Positions 30,757 to 43,437 of a DNA stretch of 64,000 nucleotides are shown piece after piece (position 1 is the first letter of the stretch; the number at the start of each line of letters is the position of its first letter). Location: positions 248,001-312,000 of the forward strand of contig JAIXMG010000015.1 of the NCBI GenBank assembly GCA_025201345.1, given 5' to 3'. The position numbers and the translations under genes are program-made. The notes beneath the pieces are model-generated. The model saw only the letters and a program-made list of their open reading frames with translations, was not told the DNA's origin and made no database searches. The DNA is from Thamnidium elegans. Its lineage: Eukaryota; Mucoromycota; Mucoromycetes; Mucorales; Mucoraceae.

Positions 30757-33700
30757 TTACCAAGCAACTCTTCCTATAAAGCTGTCAGGATACTTTCTAG
30801 CTAAAAATTTCCTTGATTCATCCATGACCATAATAAACGCAGCCCAACCAAATGGAATAAACCAAAATTTAATAGGAATAGGAGAGGTACCAAGGACAGT
30901 ATTAAAAACGGGTACGTACAAGATAATAAGTGTAATAGAAAGAGAGGTAAGCATAGCAGCAAATAAGCACAAGTTTTGGTTAGGTCCCCATAATGGATTG
31001 GCCTGGGTAATTGAAAGTCGACGAGTTCTAGATGAGAGTACGTTACCCCATTGGCAAATAACAAGATTGACAAAGTAAATTGATTGTGCTGTGTTGGTAA
31101 GAGCAATAATTTCCTCTGCTGTGAAACCTAAGTAACCGTTAGGGGAGTTAAAATCAGAGAAGGAAAAGAAGATCTTGCTTGGAGGTAGACCGTTATAAGA
31201 CATGTACAAAAAGAAGAGGAATTGAGAAGAGAGCATTTCCATTAAACCAATGAATCCATAAGCATGAGCTAAAAGTTTAGCGTTTACTAAACGATCCATC
31301 TTGGGTTTACGTGGAGGACGATTTAATAAACCGGCCTCAGGCTTTTCCATCATTAAAGCCATGGAAGGACCTAAATCCGTAAGTACACATATAACAATCA
31401 TTTGGAACGAAGATAATGTTTGAGGACAGCCAAAAAAGATATTGACAAGCACAGGCCATAATTCAGACCAAGAACCGGCTGGTAATAAGTATACAATGAC
31501 CTTTTTCAAATTATCAAATACAAGACGACCGTTTTCAATAGCAGCAATGATACTAGAGAATTTATCAAGCAAAATCATATCAGCAGCTTCAATAGCAACA
31601 TCGCTACCGCCTCCCATAGCAATACCAACGTTAGCTGCCTTTAGAGAAGGAGCATCATTAACACCGTCACCAGTCATGGCTACAATATTGTCACGCTTTT
31701 GGAATTCCTTGATAATACGAAGCTTTTGGTCAGGTGATGTACGAGCAAATACAATTTCTTCATAATGACAAACTTGTTCCCATTGTATATCATTTAATGT
31801 AATCAAATCAGTTCCAGATAACAAGAGTGCTTTACCAGAATGTTCTTTATCGTTTTCCTTTTGATCGAGTGTACTACTGGTATCAGAATCTCCATAAGCT
31901 TCGACATCATTTTTCTTGGAGTCAGTGATAGTAAATTTTTTGGGGATATAAGGAACAATATCAGTCAAGTTTTTAGAAGGATCTAAATCGGCAATTGTAT
32001 GAGGATGTGTGGTTGTAAAAATCCCGATTTCACGAGCGATAGCAGCAGCAGTTGTAGGGAAATCACCAGTGACCATATAAAAACGAATACCGGCACCTCT
32101 GCAAACAGAAACAGTTTCAGCACTTTCAACACGAGGAGGATCAACAATAGCCACCATACCGATTACAGTAAGTTCTGTGTTCATTTGTGTAGCCCAAGTA
32201 GAGAAACTAGATGTACCAGCTACCGTGTTTTCAGGTGTTTGGTCGTGTTTGATCACACGACGAGCTAAAAGTAACACACGTTTTCCTTCATTAGCCCATT
32301 TGGTTTGCAATTCCAACAAGACCTCTCGTCTTTTTAAAGTCAATTCCTCCTCTACACCATCGGTAAGCATAATCTTGGTACATTGGTTAAGAATAACATC
32401 AGGTGCACCTTTACAAAATAATACGAAATCTTTTAATTGAACAGGTGTACTAGCTGAAGAAAGTGATCCAGCCATAGATCTTTTAAGAGGCCGTACTATA
32501 GTCATCATCCATTTGTTTTTGGAGTTGAAAGGGATTTCAAAGATCTTTTCGGAATCTGCGCGCATGGTTTCAACAGTAGCTTTAGATGGGTCCATACCTT
32601 CGGCAAATCGTAAAATGGCAGAATCGGTCGCATCACCAAATACAGTACGTTGAGCAATTTCAAGATGGGAGGTCGATATATCAAATGAAGAACCGTTACA
32701 GAGAGCACATACTAGCTGAAGGAGACGTAACTGAGGAATAATATCGTTGGTAGCTTCGTTATTTGATGTTGATATGACTCTGCAGACAGCAGATGTATAG
32801 GTCTCAGAAGAAATACTAGCATCGGATACAAACATTTTGTTTTCAGTCAAGGTACCAGTTTTATCAGAACATAAAACGTTGACACTACCTAAAGTTTCAA
32901 CCGTAGTCAAAACCTTACACAATACATTATTCTTTTTCATACGATTGGCGATTAAAGTAAGACATAATGTAACCGCAATAGGCATACCCTCTGGGACAAA
33001 AGCCACAATAACACTGATAACGGAAATCAAAGCGGCAGAGACTGAAAGGAAATCGGGGTAATCACGTCTTAACCAAGCAGCCCAAGTGATCAAGCAAATA
33101 GAACCAACCGAAATAGATAATATAGCAATTATAATAACAAATCTCAATATTTCGACTTGTAATGTAGTACGGGTATTAGGATCAGCTAAAGACAAACAAG
33201 CGATTTTGCCCATCAAGGTCTTATCACCAATAGATACTACAACACCAACAGCAGAACCATTTAAACAATGTGTACCCATCATAGCAACATTATGGGTTTC
33301 CAAAACGTTATCATCAGTAAAATCAACTGTACCAGGAATAGCATCAGATTCACCTGTAAGAACAGCACGATCAAATTTCAAATCATCAGATACTTCCACC
33401 AATCGCAAATCGGCAGGAATTTTGTTACCCATCTTGAGATGAACTACATCACCGGGGACCAAGTGAGCAGCATCAATTGTAACGGTCTTACCATCACGCA
33501 TCACCAAAGTTTGAGTAGGAAGCATATTGTTAATCGAATTCATCACACGACTGGTAGACCAATCTTGCCAAGCGTTAAAGAAAGCTTGTACAAACACAAC
33601 GAACATAAGAATCACAGCAAGCGCCAAATTGATTGGAGCAGGGTTAGGGTTTCCTAAAGGTTTCCAGGAGATGTAACAAATAATACTAGCGATCCATAAC

Positions 33701-34177
33701 AAACTACAAAAGCCACCAAAGAAGTAGCCAATGATTTTTCGCGTCCAGTTACTAGGTGGGGGAGAGATGGTGTTCTTACCATACTCTGCTACACGAGCAA
33801 CAGCTTGGTCAGTATCAAGGCCGTGTTCAATGTTGGTTCTGTATTGTTGAGTTACTTCTACAAGTGAAAGCTTATGGTAAAGTGCCTCAGTTAAATCTAA
33901 ATAAAAATGTTTAGAAAATATGTATATATTAAATGTGTATGTTTGTTTTACCTTCGACTAAATCCTTTGCTATTTTCTTTTTGGATTTGACACCTTTTGC
34001 TTGGCTTTCAGAAACAGTAATGGAAAGAGTTCGATACGCAATAATAGCTTGACTCATAGTAGAATCAGTACGTTGAAGACGACTTCTCATTTGAGACACG
34101 GTCTCGGCAGGCCTCTTCTCTTGAGAATCATCGAATTTTATCACAGCGGATCTTTCTTTTTTATTAGTCTTGCCCAT
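30757..34177 (-). CDS. Type IIC P-type ATPase (Na+/K+-ATPase alpha-like)
   Basis: Two exons (34177-33952 and 33896-30757) encode 1121 residues. It has an N-terminal cation-ATPase domain ([20 protein letters not shown]) and the actuator motif VLTGESD. The membrane motif [14 protein letters not shown] precedes the phosphorylation site CSDKTGTLT (Asp near residue 420). The nucleotide-domain motif KGAPDVIL, the hinge [34 protein letters not shown] and a C-terminal six-helix transport domain ending FIGRVAW follow. Overall it is closest to the IIC group (animal Na,K/H,K-ATPases and their fungal relatives), not to ENA exporters. It would pump Na+ or H+/K+ at the plasma membrane; ion specificity is not determined here. 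No beta subunit gene is visible in the window. Confidence 0.93.
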
Positions 34178-35317
34178 GCTTGGAAATATAAAAAAGTAAG
34201 TGAAAAAAAAAGAGGAATAATTTGAGAGGTATTTATATGATTTTTTTTTTTTCTAAAGCGAAAATGGCTCTTTTCTCTGTCTCTCTCTATTTCATATTTG
34301 ATATTTTTTTTTTTTACACAATATCTTTTTTTTTACGACATTCAAGTAAATAGCTCAATCATGAGTCAAAAAAAAAGAAAAGAAAAAAAAAGCTCTCATT
34401 ATTTGTAAATTATTAATGTAACAAATAAATAAAGTTTTTTTTTCTCTTCTTTTTGTAAAGATGATCCTGTCCTATGATAGCCGTAATTTTATATATTGAT
34501 TTACATGTACCTCTATTATTTTTTTCTAAAAAAAAAGGGAGAGAAAGGTTCTATAAAAATAATTGATGATATATTATTCAATGTTTGCTTCTACTATAAA
34601 ATTGATACTTGATCTGTGATACTCATCTTCTTTTAAAGTTTTTTTTACCTATCTAAACCACGAAAGAGCCTCATTCTTTGAATAAAAAAGTGACGTAAAA
34701 GAGCTAATTATGCCAACCTTAAATCGAAAAAAAAGATAACGGGTTCTGTATCCTTTCCAAAAACAGTATATTATAAAGCAAATATTTGAATACTTTTTTT
34801 CATAACGTCATTAACTAGTTTATTCGTCTTACATTTTAATATCGTAGCATTTATATAACGAAGTTTTTTTCTTCTTCTTAAAAGCGAATACACGCAACTA
34901 CATGGAGCAATGAGATAATATGAGTGATTTTTTTATCAATGCCCGCCCAGAAATAAATATGAGCGCAGCAAGATAAGATGTACTGTAAAGTTACTCCGGT
35001 ATTTATATAGTTGTTGTAGCACATACATGTGTAACGGATTTTTAAATGTTACAAACAAAAAACAAAAATGCTTTGATTTTTTAAACATTTGCCTAGCAAC
35101 TATACGGTTATGGTTACCTTACTAGATATTGTTTAAAGATCAATTTGGGCTTAATAGACTACTAATTCTAAGTTCAATTAGTAATGGATACTCTTTACAG
35201 TTTGGCATCGCTTTCAGTTACCTTTGAATTCGTGACTGGCATCCTTGAAACGAAAATAATTAAATTGGGGGAGAGGCGAAAACGCGATAGACGATTAGCT
35301 TTTTTAAAAAATAATAC
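34178..35317. other. Divergent intergenic region between ATPase and MED27
   Basis: 1.1 kb of AT-rich DNA with poly-T tracts and a CT microsatellite near 34276. It presumably carries both promoters. No gene or known motif was identified. Confidence 0.5.
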
Positions 35318-36852
35318 ATGATGTCAACTAGAGAACCTGCCGAGATTGAGAGAGATATTTCTAATATAGATAGTACTTTACTGACAGTACGTTGATTTTT
35401 TTTATTAAAAAAAGAGTTATAATGTTATAGCCTTTACTGATATTTTCTGTTCTCAGGTATCTGAAATTCGATCATCTCTCAAGTACTTTACAAAACTTGT
35501 TCAATCAGATAAAAAAGGACCCAATTTCGTACATTTATTTAGCGATCGACTTAACGCTGTAAAACGCGATTTAAATACTTTATCTTCGCAAGGAGAGAAC
35601 TTGAAAGGTAGCGATTTCCCCTCCCCGTTTATGTGTAAATCAATTGTTAAAAAAGATATTTTGTCTTATTTTTAGGTGCTTTGGAACACGCTCAAATTGT
35701 CGCTAATGAGAATAAGTTTAACTGGGCACTGATAAAAAGGTAAAAAAAAAAAAATCACGAACAATAAGAAAGGTTTATTAAGCCCCCCTTTTTTTTCAGT
35801 GAGGCAGAAAAGGAAGCAGCGGAAGAGGAAATTCGATTTAGAGAAGAGGAAGCCAATTCAGCAAAAGCAAAAGAAACTGGATCTTTAGTTAAAGCGAATG
35901 CGGAATATGCATACAAGTAAAGTTGTCACCTCTAAAAAAACACGATAATAGTAATGTCTAATTTTTATACATTACATAGACAATTATCGTCAATTGTACT
36001 TGAACAAAAGCCAGCCTTGATCGCTCCACCGTAAGTTCGAACCAAATCTAACAGATTTATAAAAAACTAAGAGCCCATTTTTCAGAAAATTATTCTTCAC
36101 TACATATATTGATCAATGGATGTCACAAAAGAAACCGACTGATATAGTTTTTACAATTACATTTGAAGAAGAGGAAAGAGTTACATTTACAGGTTCAACA
36201 TGTCGTATCAAGGTAATGTTATTATTATTTTCAGGAAAGTAATTCAAAATTATTTACGTAGCGCGATCTAGATTTGTGCGCGAAAATCTCTAGTAGCAGA
36301 TTTAGAGCTAGAATATGAGCGAAATTCAGATTCGTTGACCGTACATCAATACGATATTAAAGGCGTTAAAGAAGAGGTTTGCAAGATAAAAAAAAAGATA
36401 GAGTAGACGAAATACCTAATACTGTTTTTTAAATGCGATTAGAAAAATTTCTGGCAAGACTCTCAATATTTAGTATTCCAAAAAGTAAATTTATTAGCAA
36501 CTGATGCTTTTGAAGATATGCTGGTATTTTTTGCTAAAGAATCTTTATATAACATGTTGGTAAGTGTACAAATTTTTAGTGTATTAAAACAGTAGTGGTG
36601 ACAAATACGCTCTTTTTTTTTTTTTAGGATTGGTTTGTTAGTTATCACGATTTGTTTACAGCTCCATGTTATCGTTGTCATAAAATCCTTCAATTCGACT
36701 CTCCTCAATATAAATACCTTCCACCTATGGTTAGAACATGGGCTAAAAAATTACCTGTAATTGATAATGACTCTCCAGTAGCACGTCAGGCGCCGGGTAC
36801 TGTATATCATATGCGGTGCTACATAGAATATAAAAATAATCATGCTATGTAG
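35318..36852 (+). CDS. Mediator complex subunit 27 (MED27)
   Basis: Nine small exons (35318-35386, 35457-35607, 35676-35739, 35800-35916, 35980-36030, 36086-36212, 36272-36376, 36443-36559, 36628-36852) make 341 codons. The N-terminal half is helical/coiled (EIRSSLKYFTKLVQ, KEAAEEEIRFREEEANSAKA). The C-terminal domain has the family signature DWFVSYHDLFTAPCYRCHKI, then YLPPMVRTW and VYHMRCYIEY: a CxxC...H-x-x-C zinc-binding-like module. MED27 is part of the Mediator tail/middle interface in metazoans and many fungi but missing in baker's yeast. All introns obey GT-AG. Two adjacent ATGs occur at the start; either may be used. Confidence 0.85.
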
Positions 36853-37144
36853 AGGATGACTTAATAAATGATTAATTGAGTAGATTTAATATTCAAGCTT
36901 TTTTTGAAGAGGAGGGGGGGGGGAGTTTCTTAGAGGGGAAATATTGGTGGTAGTTCAGATAGAATATGATATACTTGATCCAACACTTCTTTACGTTCAG
37001 GAACTTAATGCAGTTTTCAAAGTTACAAAAGAGGATCGTGACCTCTTTAGAGTGACTGTATTTCCCAATCGAGAGAGTTATACTTGGATTTTTTTTATTT
37101 TTTTTTTTTGAGGTTTTTTATTCATACTATTTAACTTAATCGTC
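36853..37144. other. Short intergenic region
   Basis: 3' UTR of MED27, a G-rich run near 36917, and a T-rich leader before the next ATG. Nothing else was seen. Confidence 0.5.
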
Positions 37145-38153
37145 ATGCCTCATAAAAGAGCAAAAGCTAGTATTCGTAAAGCAAGAAAGGCCGAGTAAGT
37201 ATTACATATTATATAAGTCATTTCGATCTTTAGCATTTTCTTTTCTTTTCTTTTTTACTAATATATCGTGAAAACATAAAGAGTCGATCTTCCAGTCACT
37301 GGAGACGATGCCATGTCAAGTGCTGATACCCCTAAAGGGTTTTCTCGTTTGTTCAGGTTCAAAGAAATGGCAATCAAAAGACAACAAGAAAAAGTTGATA
37401 TTAAAAATGGTGTTAAAACCGAAGATAGTACAGTAAGTTTTTTTTTTTTCTTTTTTTTGTCTGCAAGCAATTTTTTTTTGACTGGTTACTTATTTTTTTT
37501 CATATGACAAAGAAAAATATTGGTATTCAACCTGGAGAAAAGATGAAGGATTTTGTTCAAAGAGTCGAAAGTGAATATAAATCAGATATGTTATCCGCTC
37601 AAAAGGCATCTAAACCTGTTAGTGACAGAAAGAAGCGTAACCAAGAAACTAGAAAGCAAAAGAAGACCGCCAAGATTCTTAAGGAAGCAGAGTTCTTTGG
37701 TGGCCGTGATTTTGATGATTTGAAGGATAATGTTAAATTTGGTGAAGTTGCTGATGCACCACCTGTATTGAATAAAATACCTAAAGTTCGTGGACGTGAG
37801 AAACAGGTAAATAAAAATAAAAAAAAGAGAAATATATTAAAAAGGGGAGTATATTTACGATCGTTTTTATTATAAAATAATAATAGATTATGGAAGCTGC
37901 TAAACTTAAGCAAGCTGCTGCTACAGCAAAGGGAAAGACAACAACAGAAACTCCTGCTGCTGGAAAGAAGGACACTGGTTATGAATCTGAAGAAGATGAA
38001 AATATGAAATTATTAAAGGCATCTCACAAGAGAAGTCTTAAACAAATGAGTGCTGCTGCACGTAGACAATTGGATAATGAAAGAGATATGGTCATTGAGG
38101 CATACAGAGCTAAAAAAGCAAAGAGAATGGAAGGATCTGGATTTGCTAAATAA
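37145..38153 (+). CDS. CCDC137-like basic nucleolar protein
   Basis: Four exons (37145-37194, 37282-37432, 37513-37806, 37887-38153) make 253 codons. The protein is Lys/Arg-rich with a short basic N-terminus (MPHKRAKASIRKARKAE). Other segments are GFSRLFRFKEMAIKRQQEK and MKDFVQRVESEYKSDM. Two segments are diagnostic of the CCDC137 family: DNVKFGEVADAPPVL and RQLDNERDMVIEAYRAKKAK. Animal CCDC137 is a nucleolar/chromosome-periphery protein; the fungal role is unknown, perhaps ribosome biogenesis. The third acceptor (CAAAG|AAAAAT at 37512) is the only unusual one. Confidence 0.8.
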
Positions 38154-38717
38154 ACAATAGAATATAAAAACATGCATTAAAAAAAACTTGTACCATAAAT
38201 ATATTGGATAAAAAGATTTATTATATTGTTTGATAAAATGAAGGATACAATTAGGAAAAGGAGGGTTATTACGGCTTAACTTGGACCTAGTTACTCTTCG
38301 CTATTTCGATAAAGAGTACTATTCACTGGCCAGATTGCATAACACTGCGACAAGCTTAAAAATTAGTTAAATATATTAAACACTTACTATGGTCGTCGGA
38401 ATCAGCTATAGTAGGTATAGTAGTTTTCAAGCACAGAGTTTAGCCATTATAGCGACCCGAAGGTATAGCCTTGAAATGAGTAGAGTATAAATTATATTTT
38501 TATTTTGGTAACAAATAAGTTGGCTGATGTTAAAGACCAGCTACAACAAACTTCTGCTTCTCACTATAATTATAATAATAAAAAATATATGATTAGTGGT
38601 GATTGTCTTTTAAGTAAATATTTATATGTGTAATCTTTGTTATCAGACACATTTCGCTTGATACTAGTAAAGTGATCAATCATAGAAAGGAGCCTCAAAT
38701 TTGGAAGTGTTTACCTT
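38154..38717. other. Intergenic region between convergent genes
   Basis: 3' ends of the CCDC137-like (+) and HAUS6-like (-) genes. The sequence is AT-rich and no gene was seen. Confidence 0.5.
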
Positions 38718-39945
38718 TTATCTTTTTCTTCTTCCCGTTCTCCTTTCCTCTTCTCTTCTGTTCTGAGCCGCGAGAGACGCGCGGGAACGTTCCACGCGCT
38801 CTCGCAACTCCTTCTCCTTTCTCAACCTCTTCTGCTTGGCCATCTTTCTTTTCTGCCTTTCTCTCTTCTTTTGTTTTTCTTCTTCCGACCGCTTCTTCTC
38901 GATTCTTTCTTGCTCTGCCTTTTCTAGCTCTGCCTTTTCTTTCTCCTTTCTTTCTTGCTCGGCACGTTCTTTCTCTGCACATTCTATCTGCAAGCGCTCT
39001 CTTCTGATGCTCTCCAACTTTACCTGAGCTTGCATCAATCTTCTTTGTCTCGATATCAATTGTGCTACTGGCGACTCTACTAAAAGCTCTCGATTTGTGC
39101 GCTCTTCTCGCTCACACTCTTCCTCCCAATGCTTCAGAGTTAAGGTCTGCTCTTCTGTCAAAACAACCTCCTCCGAACTTTCTTCTTGTGAAATATCGTG
39201 TTCTTGTCTATCACGATTTACTTCTGAGTCATACACTTGATGTGTTGTGACTTCGTCTATAGTACAGGAAGTAAAGGAACGACTGTAACTACAGGGTTTT
39301 ACTTTTTGCTTTTTATATTGAGTTTGTGGTGTCAAACTGGTGCTATCATCATGTGGACGCTTCTTAGAGAGAATTAATCCCACTTGATCTTTCTTGCTTC
39401 CATCAACAGTTGGTTTGTTCTCTTTTGTCAAAACATCTTTCTTTACATCTTTGCATGGAACTTTATCTAGCAATAAGAATATAAAATTGAGTTAGTTTAT
39501 ATAAAAAAATATGTTACTACAATAAGTTACCCTGCTTCTTTTTTATATTCTTGTTTTGCATAATAATTGTAGTTAATGCCATAACGATCTTGCTAACATT
39601 TTCGCCTCTACAGTCGATAATATGGCTTTTTCGTAAGGGAATACGCTCTAAAGAGGTATTTGGGCGAAGTTCAGTTAACCAAGTAAAAACTCTGGTACGA
39701 TAAACTAAAGAGTCTTTGACAGATTTGATTGGCCATATGTCTTTAAATAATTTTTTTGACTTTGTTTTATCCAACAAGTTGAATAAAAAATAAGTAACGG
39801 CTTCAAATGCCTTGATACAACTTTTTTTGGTGTTAAATGTATTCTCGTCGATTGCCGTTTTAGTAGTCTTACAGTCGAAGTCGAGAAGGATGAGTTTGTC
39901 GAAAAGCATAGCACTGGAATTGTGAGAGTTGGTGAGTGATTGCAT
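38718..39945 (-). CDS. HAUS6/augmin-subunit-6-like coiled-coil protein
   Basis: Two exons (39945-39531, 39466-38718) make 387 codons. The N-terminal domain resembles the HAUS6 N-terminus: KAFEAVTYFLFNLLDKTKSK, LFKDIWPIKSVKDSLVYRTR, VFTWLTELRPNTSLERIPLR and then a helical MALTTIIMQNK. The C-terminal two-thirds is a highly charged single coiled coil (repeated AEKERAEQERKEKEKAELEK-type heptads) ending in a basic RRTGRRKR. Augmin recruits gamma-tubulin to microtubules for branching nucleation. Family assignment rests on the N-terminal pattern only; human HAUS6 is far longer, so the protein could be a shortened relative. Function is inference. Confidence 0.6.
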
Positions 39946-41934
39946 ATTAGAATATGAGAGATATAGATACTGGATAAAGAAGAGTGTTGCTACGGCAACA
40001 ACAAAAAAAGTATTTACATACGTGCGAAAGTAGGTGCATACTCTGACGTAAGCAAAAACCTTATTTGGCCACAGAATAACGCCATTGAAGGAAGAGAAGC
40101 GTTCAAATAGTATCTTTTAAAAATAAATTGCTTTAATTTATCATTAAAGTGAAATTTACAAAACGAACAATTCGCTTTCAATATAATAAAAACTACTTTT
40201 AACCGAATATTTACAATATACTATAGACATATCAGTAAATATAACTGCACTTAATATTTATAAGTAGTACCTCATTATATTGTAGCTTTCGTCAGAGGAT
40301 TTCAAAAATATTTAAATAAAGTGACGAAAGCAATTTTTTTTTTTTTTTGAACAATTATTCGTAAAGATGTATCAAAATATAAGGATTATACGTATTCTCG
40401 TAATAATAATATCAGCCAAATTAAACTCATGCCTAGATTGACTTTGCGATATACTTTGTACTATTTACCTATTTTTAAATATTACACTTTATGCGTTAAA
40501 AGTATAGTGCAATTAAAGAATAAACTACTATACTTTTTTTAGTCGGCTCACATATAAAACATAATGCAGATCTAAAGGTGGTGCGTGCGAGGCTCCGACG
40601 GTTCCGATTATAAACCAAAGTATTAATTGTTTTTCCTATCGTAAGCGATCAAAGAAGCATGTCTATAATATTACTTAAAAAGAAAGAAGGTTAGATTAAC
40701 ACATGGCTTTTATTTGCTTATCTCATATCCCTTGTAATTTTTTTAAGTCTACGCGTTATAACTACGTTTACATCAAATTTTTGATTAGTTTCATAAGCCA
40801 AAATCTTTTGGTTGCACCATTAAAAAAAAAACCACTTCTCTCTCTAATTTTTCATTTTGGCTAATATTTTTTAGGCGGTTTATTAATGGTTCTACTAAGG
40901 CATCACATGTATGTCAATACCAAGCTATCTTAAAGCAAACAATAGTCAAACGTGAGATAAAGGAAATGTTGTTGATCACCTCTTGATTTAAATTAAAAAC
41001 GAGCTCTCTGGATTTCAAATAACTAGGCAAAATAAAATATATTTCCCTCAAGTTATAACTCAGAAAACTAGTTTTTAAAAATTAAATCGGGCGTTATTTT
41101 ATTTATATACTCCAATAAATAACATGGCGAGTTTACCTGTAAAGGCCTACTAGGTCCCGGTGATAGATAGGAAAGCGAAATAATATAGGCGAATATGCAA
41201 TACTTTAAGTATATTTAATATTTTAAGCCATTACTGCTTTTTATTCCCTTAAAACTAGTGCCTAAAAGATCGCTATCAAGGATGCTGAGTCTTTAAAAAA
41301 AAAAAATGATACCGGTGGTATCCGTGTTGCTTAAAAATTATAAAACCTTCTACGGTAAAAAAAAAAGGGTAAATATAATGACGGTACAAAAAGATGATAA
41401 GATCAAGTACATGTGTAGCGATAAGAATGAGGTAAAAACCCAATAATAATAAGAGTTACAATGTTGAATTAGAAGAAGTGTGGGATTATTTATTTCTACC
41501 CCATCCTGGTACAGAACACAAAATCTTTTTTAACGAAAAAGTTTATTTGTATTTGTAAAAAAAAAAAAAATTCTATAGTAATCTATAATCTTTAGTGTTA
41601 GCTTTGTTGCCGGATTACCGGGATTACCCTACAGTAACGTAGTAGACCGTTACATAGATACTACCCTATCATAGATCTCCTTGTCTTTGTCTTCCCTCTT
41701 ATTTGACGAAGCGACTGGTAGAAATAAAAGAAATTTTTTAATACAAAGAAACACCAATCAAGACTTTAAAAAAAAAAAAAAAATGTCTAGAACTTAAAAT
41801 TCGGTAGATCTAAAAAAAGACGAAAAAAAAAATTTCTTATTGTTAAAAGAGTATAAATATAGAAACTTTTTTTTCTTTAAAAAAAAAAATCCCTTTTCCC
41901 TCACTACTGTTTTATACCCCTTTTTTTCTTCATA
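39946..41934. other. 2.0-kb divergent intergenic region, no gene seen
   Basis: Upstream of the HAUS6-like (-) and arrestin-like (+) genes. It is AT-rich with many homopolymers. No frame longer than about 60 codons has recognisable content, and no RNA gene was found. The last 200 bp is A/T-tract-rich leader DNA. Confidence 0.5.
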
Positions 41935-43187
41935 ATGTCACATCATATTAAAATTCACGTTGAAAACGATACCCTTATTCTTAGAGGAAGCCCCGAAGAA
42001 TCTGTTGGCTGTGTCCTGCGAGGTTGCGTTATTATGAATACAAAGGAAACTATGAAGGTCAAATCAATTACTTTAAATCTATCAGGAAGAATGAGAGTGC
42101 AATGGAATGAACGTAAGTATAACTTCTTTTTTTTTTCTTTCGCTGAGTAATCGATTAGTAACTAACCTTTTTATTCGCAGGCAATCATCAACACAAGAAA
42201 GAAATGACCGTTTTAGACCACAATTGGACTTTTTTAGTCAACCAGAAAAAACTTCACTCACTTGCACCAAACGTTTATAAATACCCCTTTGAATATATTT
42301 TTCCAGGAAATTTAGCTGAATCTATTGATTCCAATTCGTACGGTTCATTGTCGTACAAGCTGAAAATAATCGTTGACCGTCCAGCATTTCTACCCAATTT
42401 GATTGACCGACAATTGCTGCGAGTCATTCGCCAGTACACACCATCCTATCATATGTCCAATATTCCCATGCAAATTTCAAATGAATGGGCAGACAAGATT
42501 GATTATAGAATTACAATACCAAAAAAGATTTATAGTAGAGGAGAACAAATTCCTATTGAATTATCATTGGTACCAAAGCCTAACTCAGGTTTACATGTTC
42601 GATACTTGTCTTGCTTTTTAAAAGAATACACAAGTTTTGTACTTGGTAGTACAGCAGCCATGCACACAGAATCAAGGATCGTACGCTTCTTTAGAGACGA
42701 AACATTCCCCTCTACTGGGTTACACTGGCACAAAACTGAAATCATGTCTGTACCACACTCTTTTGCTTCCGTTCAGTGTGATACACACAACCAGTTCTTT
42801 AAAGTTGAACACAAGCTCAAGTTTACAATGTCTCTTATTAATAAGCAAGGTGATTTATCAGAATTGCGTGCCTCGATACCTGTAGAAATCGTCAATGAAA
42901 AATTTGAAAGTCAAGATGACGAAAATGAGTTACCTACATATGAAAATGCATGGCGATCTGCGCTCTATTCTCCCTTACCATATTTGGATGCCTCACCCTA
43001 CTCGCCTGCGGATGAATCTTCTCCGATTACTCCCTCCAGTACAGAACCGGGCGATTATTTCGCCTACCGCCCAACAACTGCAACTTCATCTACAAACAAC
43101 GAATCAAGCTTTTCTTGTGGTATTTTACCCTCTTATCACTCCATCATGATTACAGCACCTGATTATGAGTTACCATCTTACCAATAA
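41935..43187 (+). CDS. Arrestin-domain protein (ART-like ubiquitin ligase adaptor)
   Basis: Two exons (41935-42112, 42181-43187) make 394 codons. The N-terminal arrestin fold starts IKIHVENDTLILRGSPEESV, with VLRGCVIMNT and VKSITLNLSGRMRVQW. The C-terminal arrestin half includes IDYRITIPKKIYSRGEQIPI. The tail is Pro/Ser-rich with LPTYENA, LPSYHSI and the terminal LPSYQ. These LPxY motifs fit binding of WW domains in Rsp5/Nedd4-type ubiquitin ligases. Related fungal proteins direct endocytosis and ubiquitination of plasma-membrane permeases. Cargo is unknown. Confidence 0.87.
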
Positions 43188-43437
43188 AACATTGTATGTG
43201 TGTGTGTAAATAATAATAATAAAAAAATTCATCCTTGTACAGTACAAATATAAATTATCCTAATATAGTATTTTTGAGTGTTAATTTATTCTTTATTTTG
43301 GTTATTTTTTTCCGTGGATTTGTGTAATAATTAGGTATCGAATAATAACAAAAATAAAAAAAAAAGATTAACTAGGGATTAAAATGTTTAAATATACATG
43401 AAGTGAATAGATGAGAGGTAGGAAGGAAATTATGGAA

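Noticed and set aside
30801..33657. Several frames opposite or overlapping the ATPase gene
   Set aside because: Shadows of the 1121-aa ATPase coding sequence.
38672..39250. Ser/Phe/Leu-rich frames opposite the HAUS6-like gene
   Set aside because: Antisense of the Glu/Lys/Arg-rich coiled coil.
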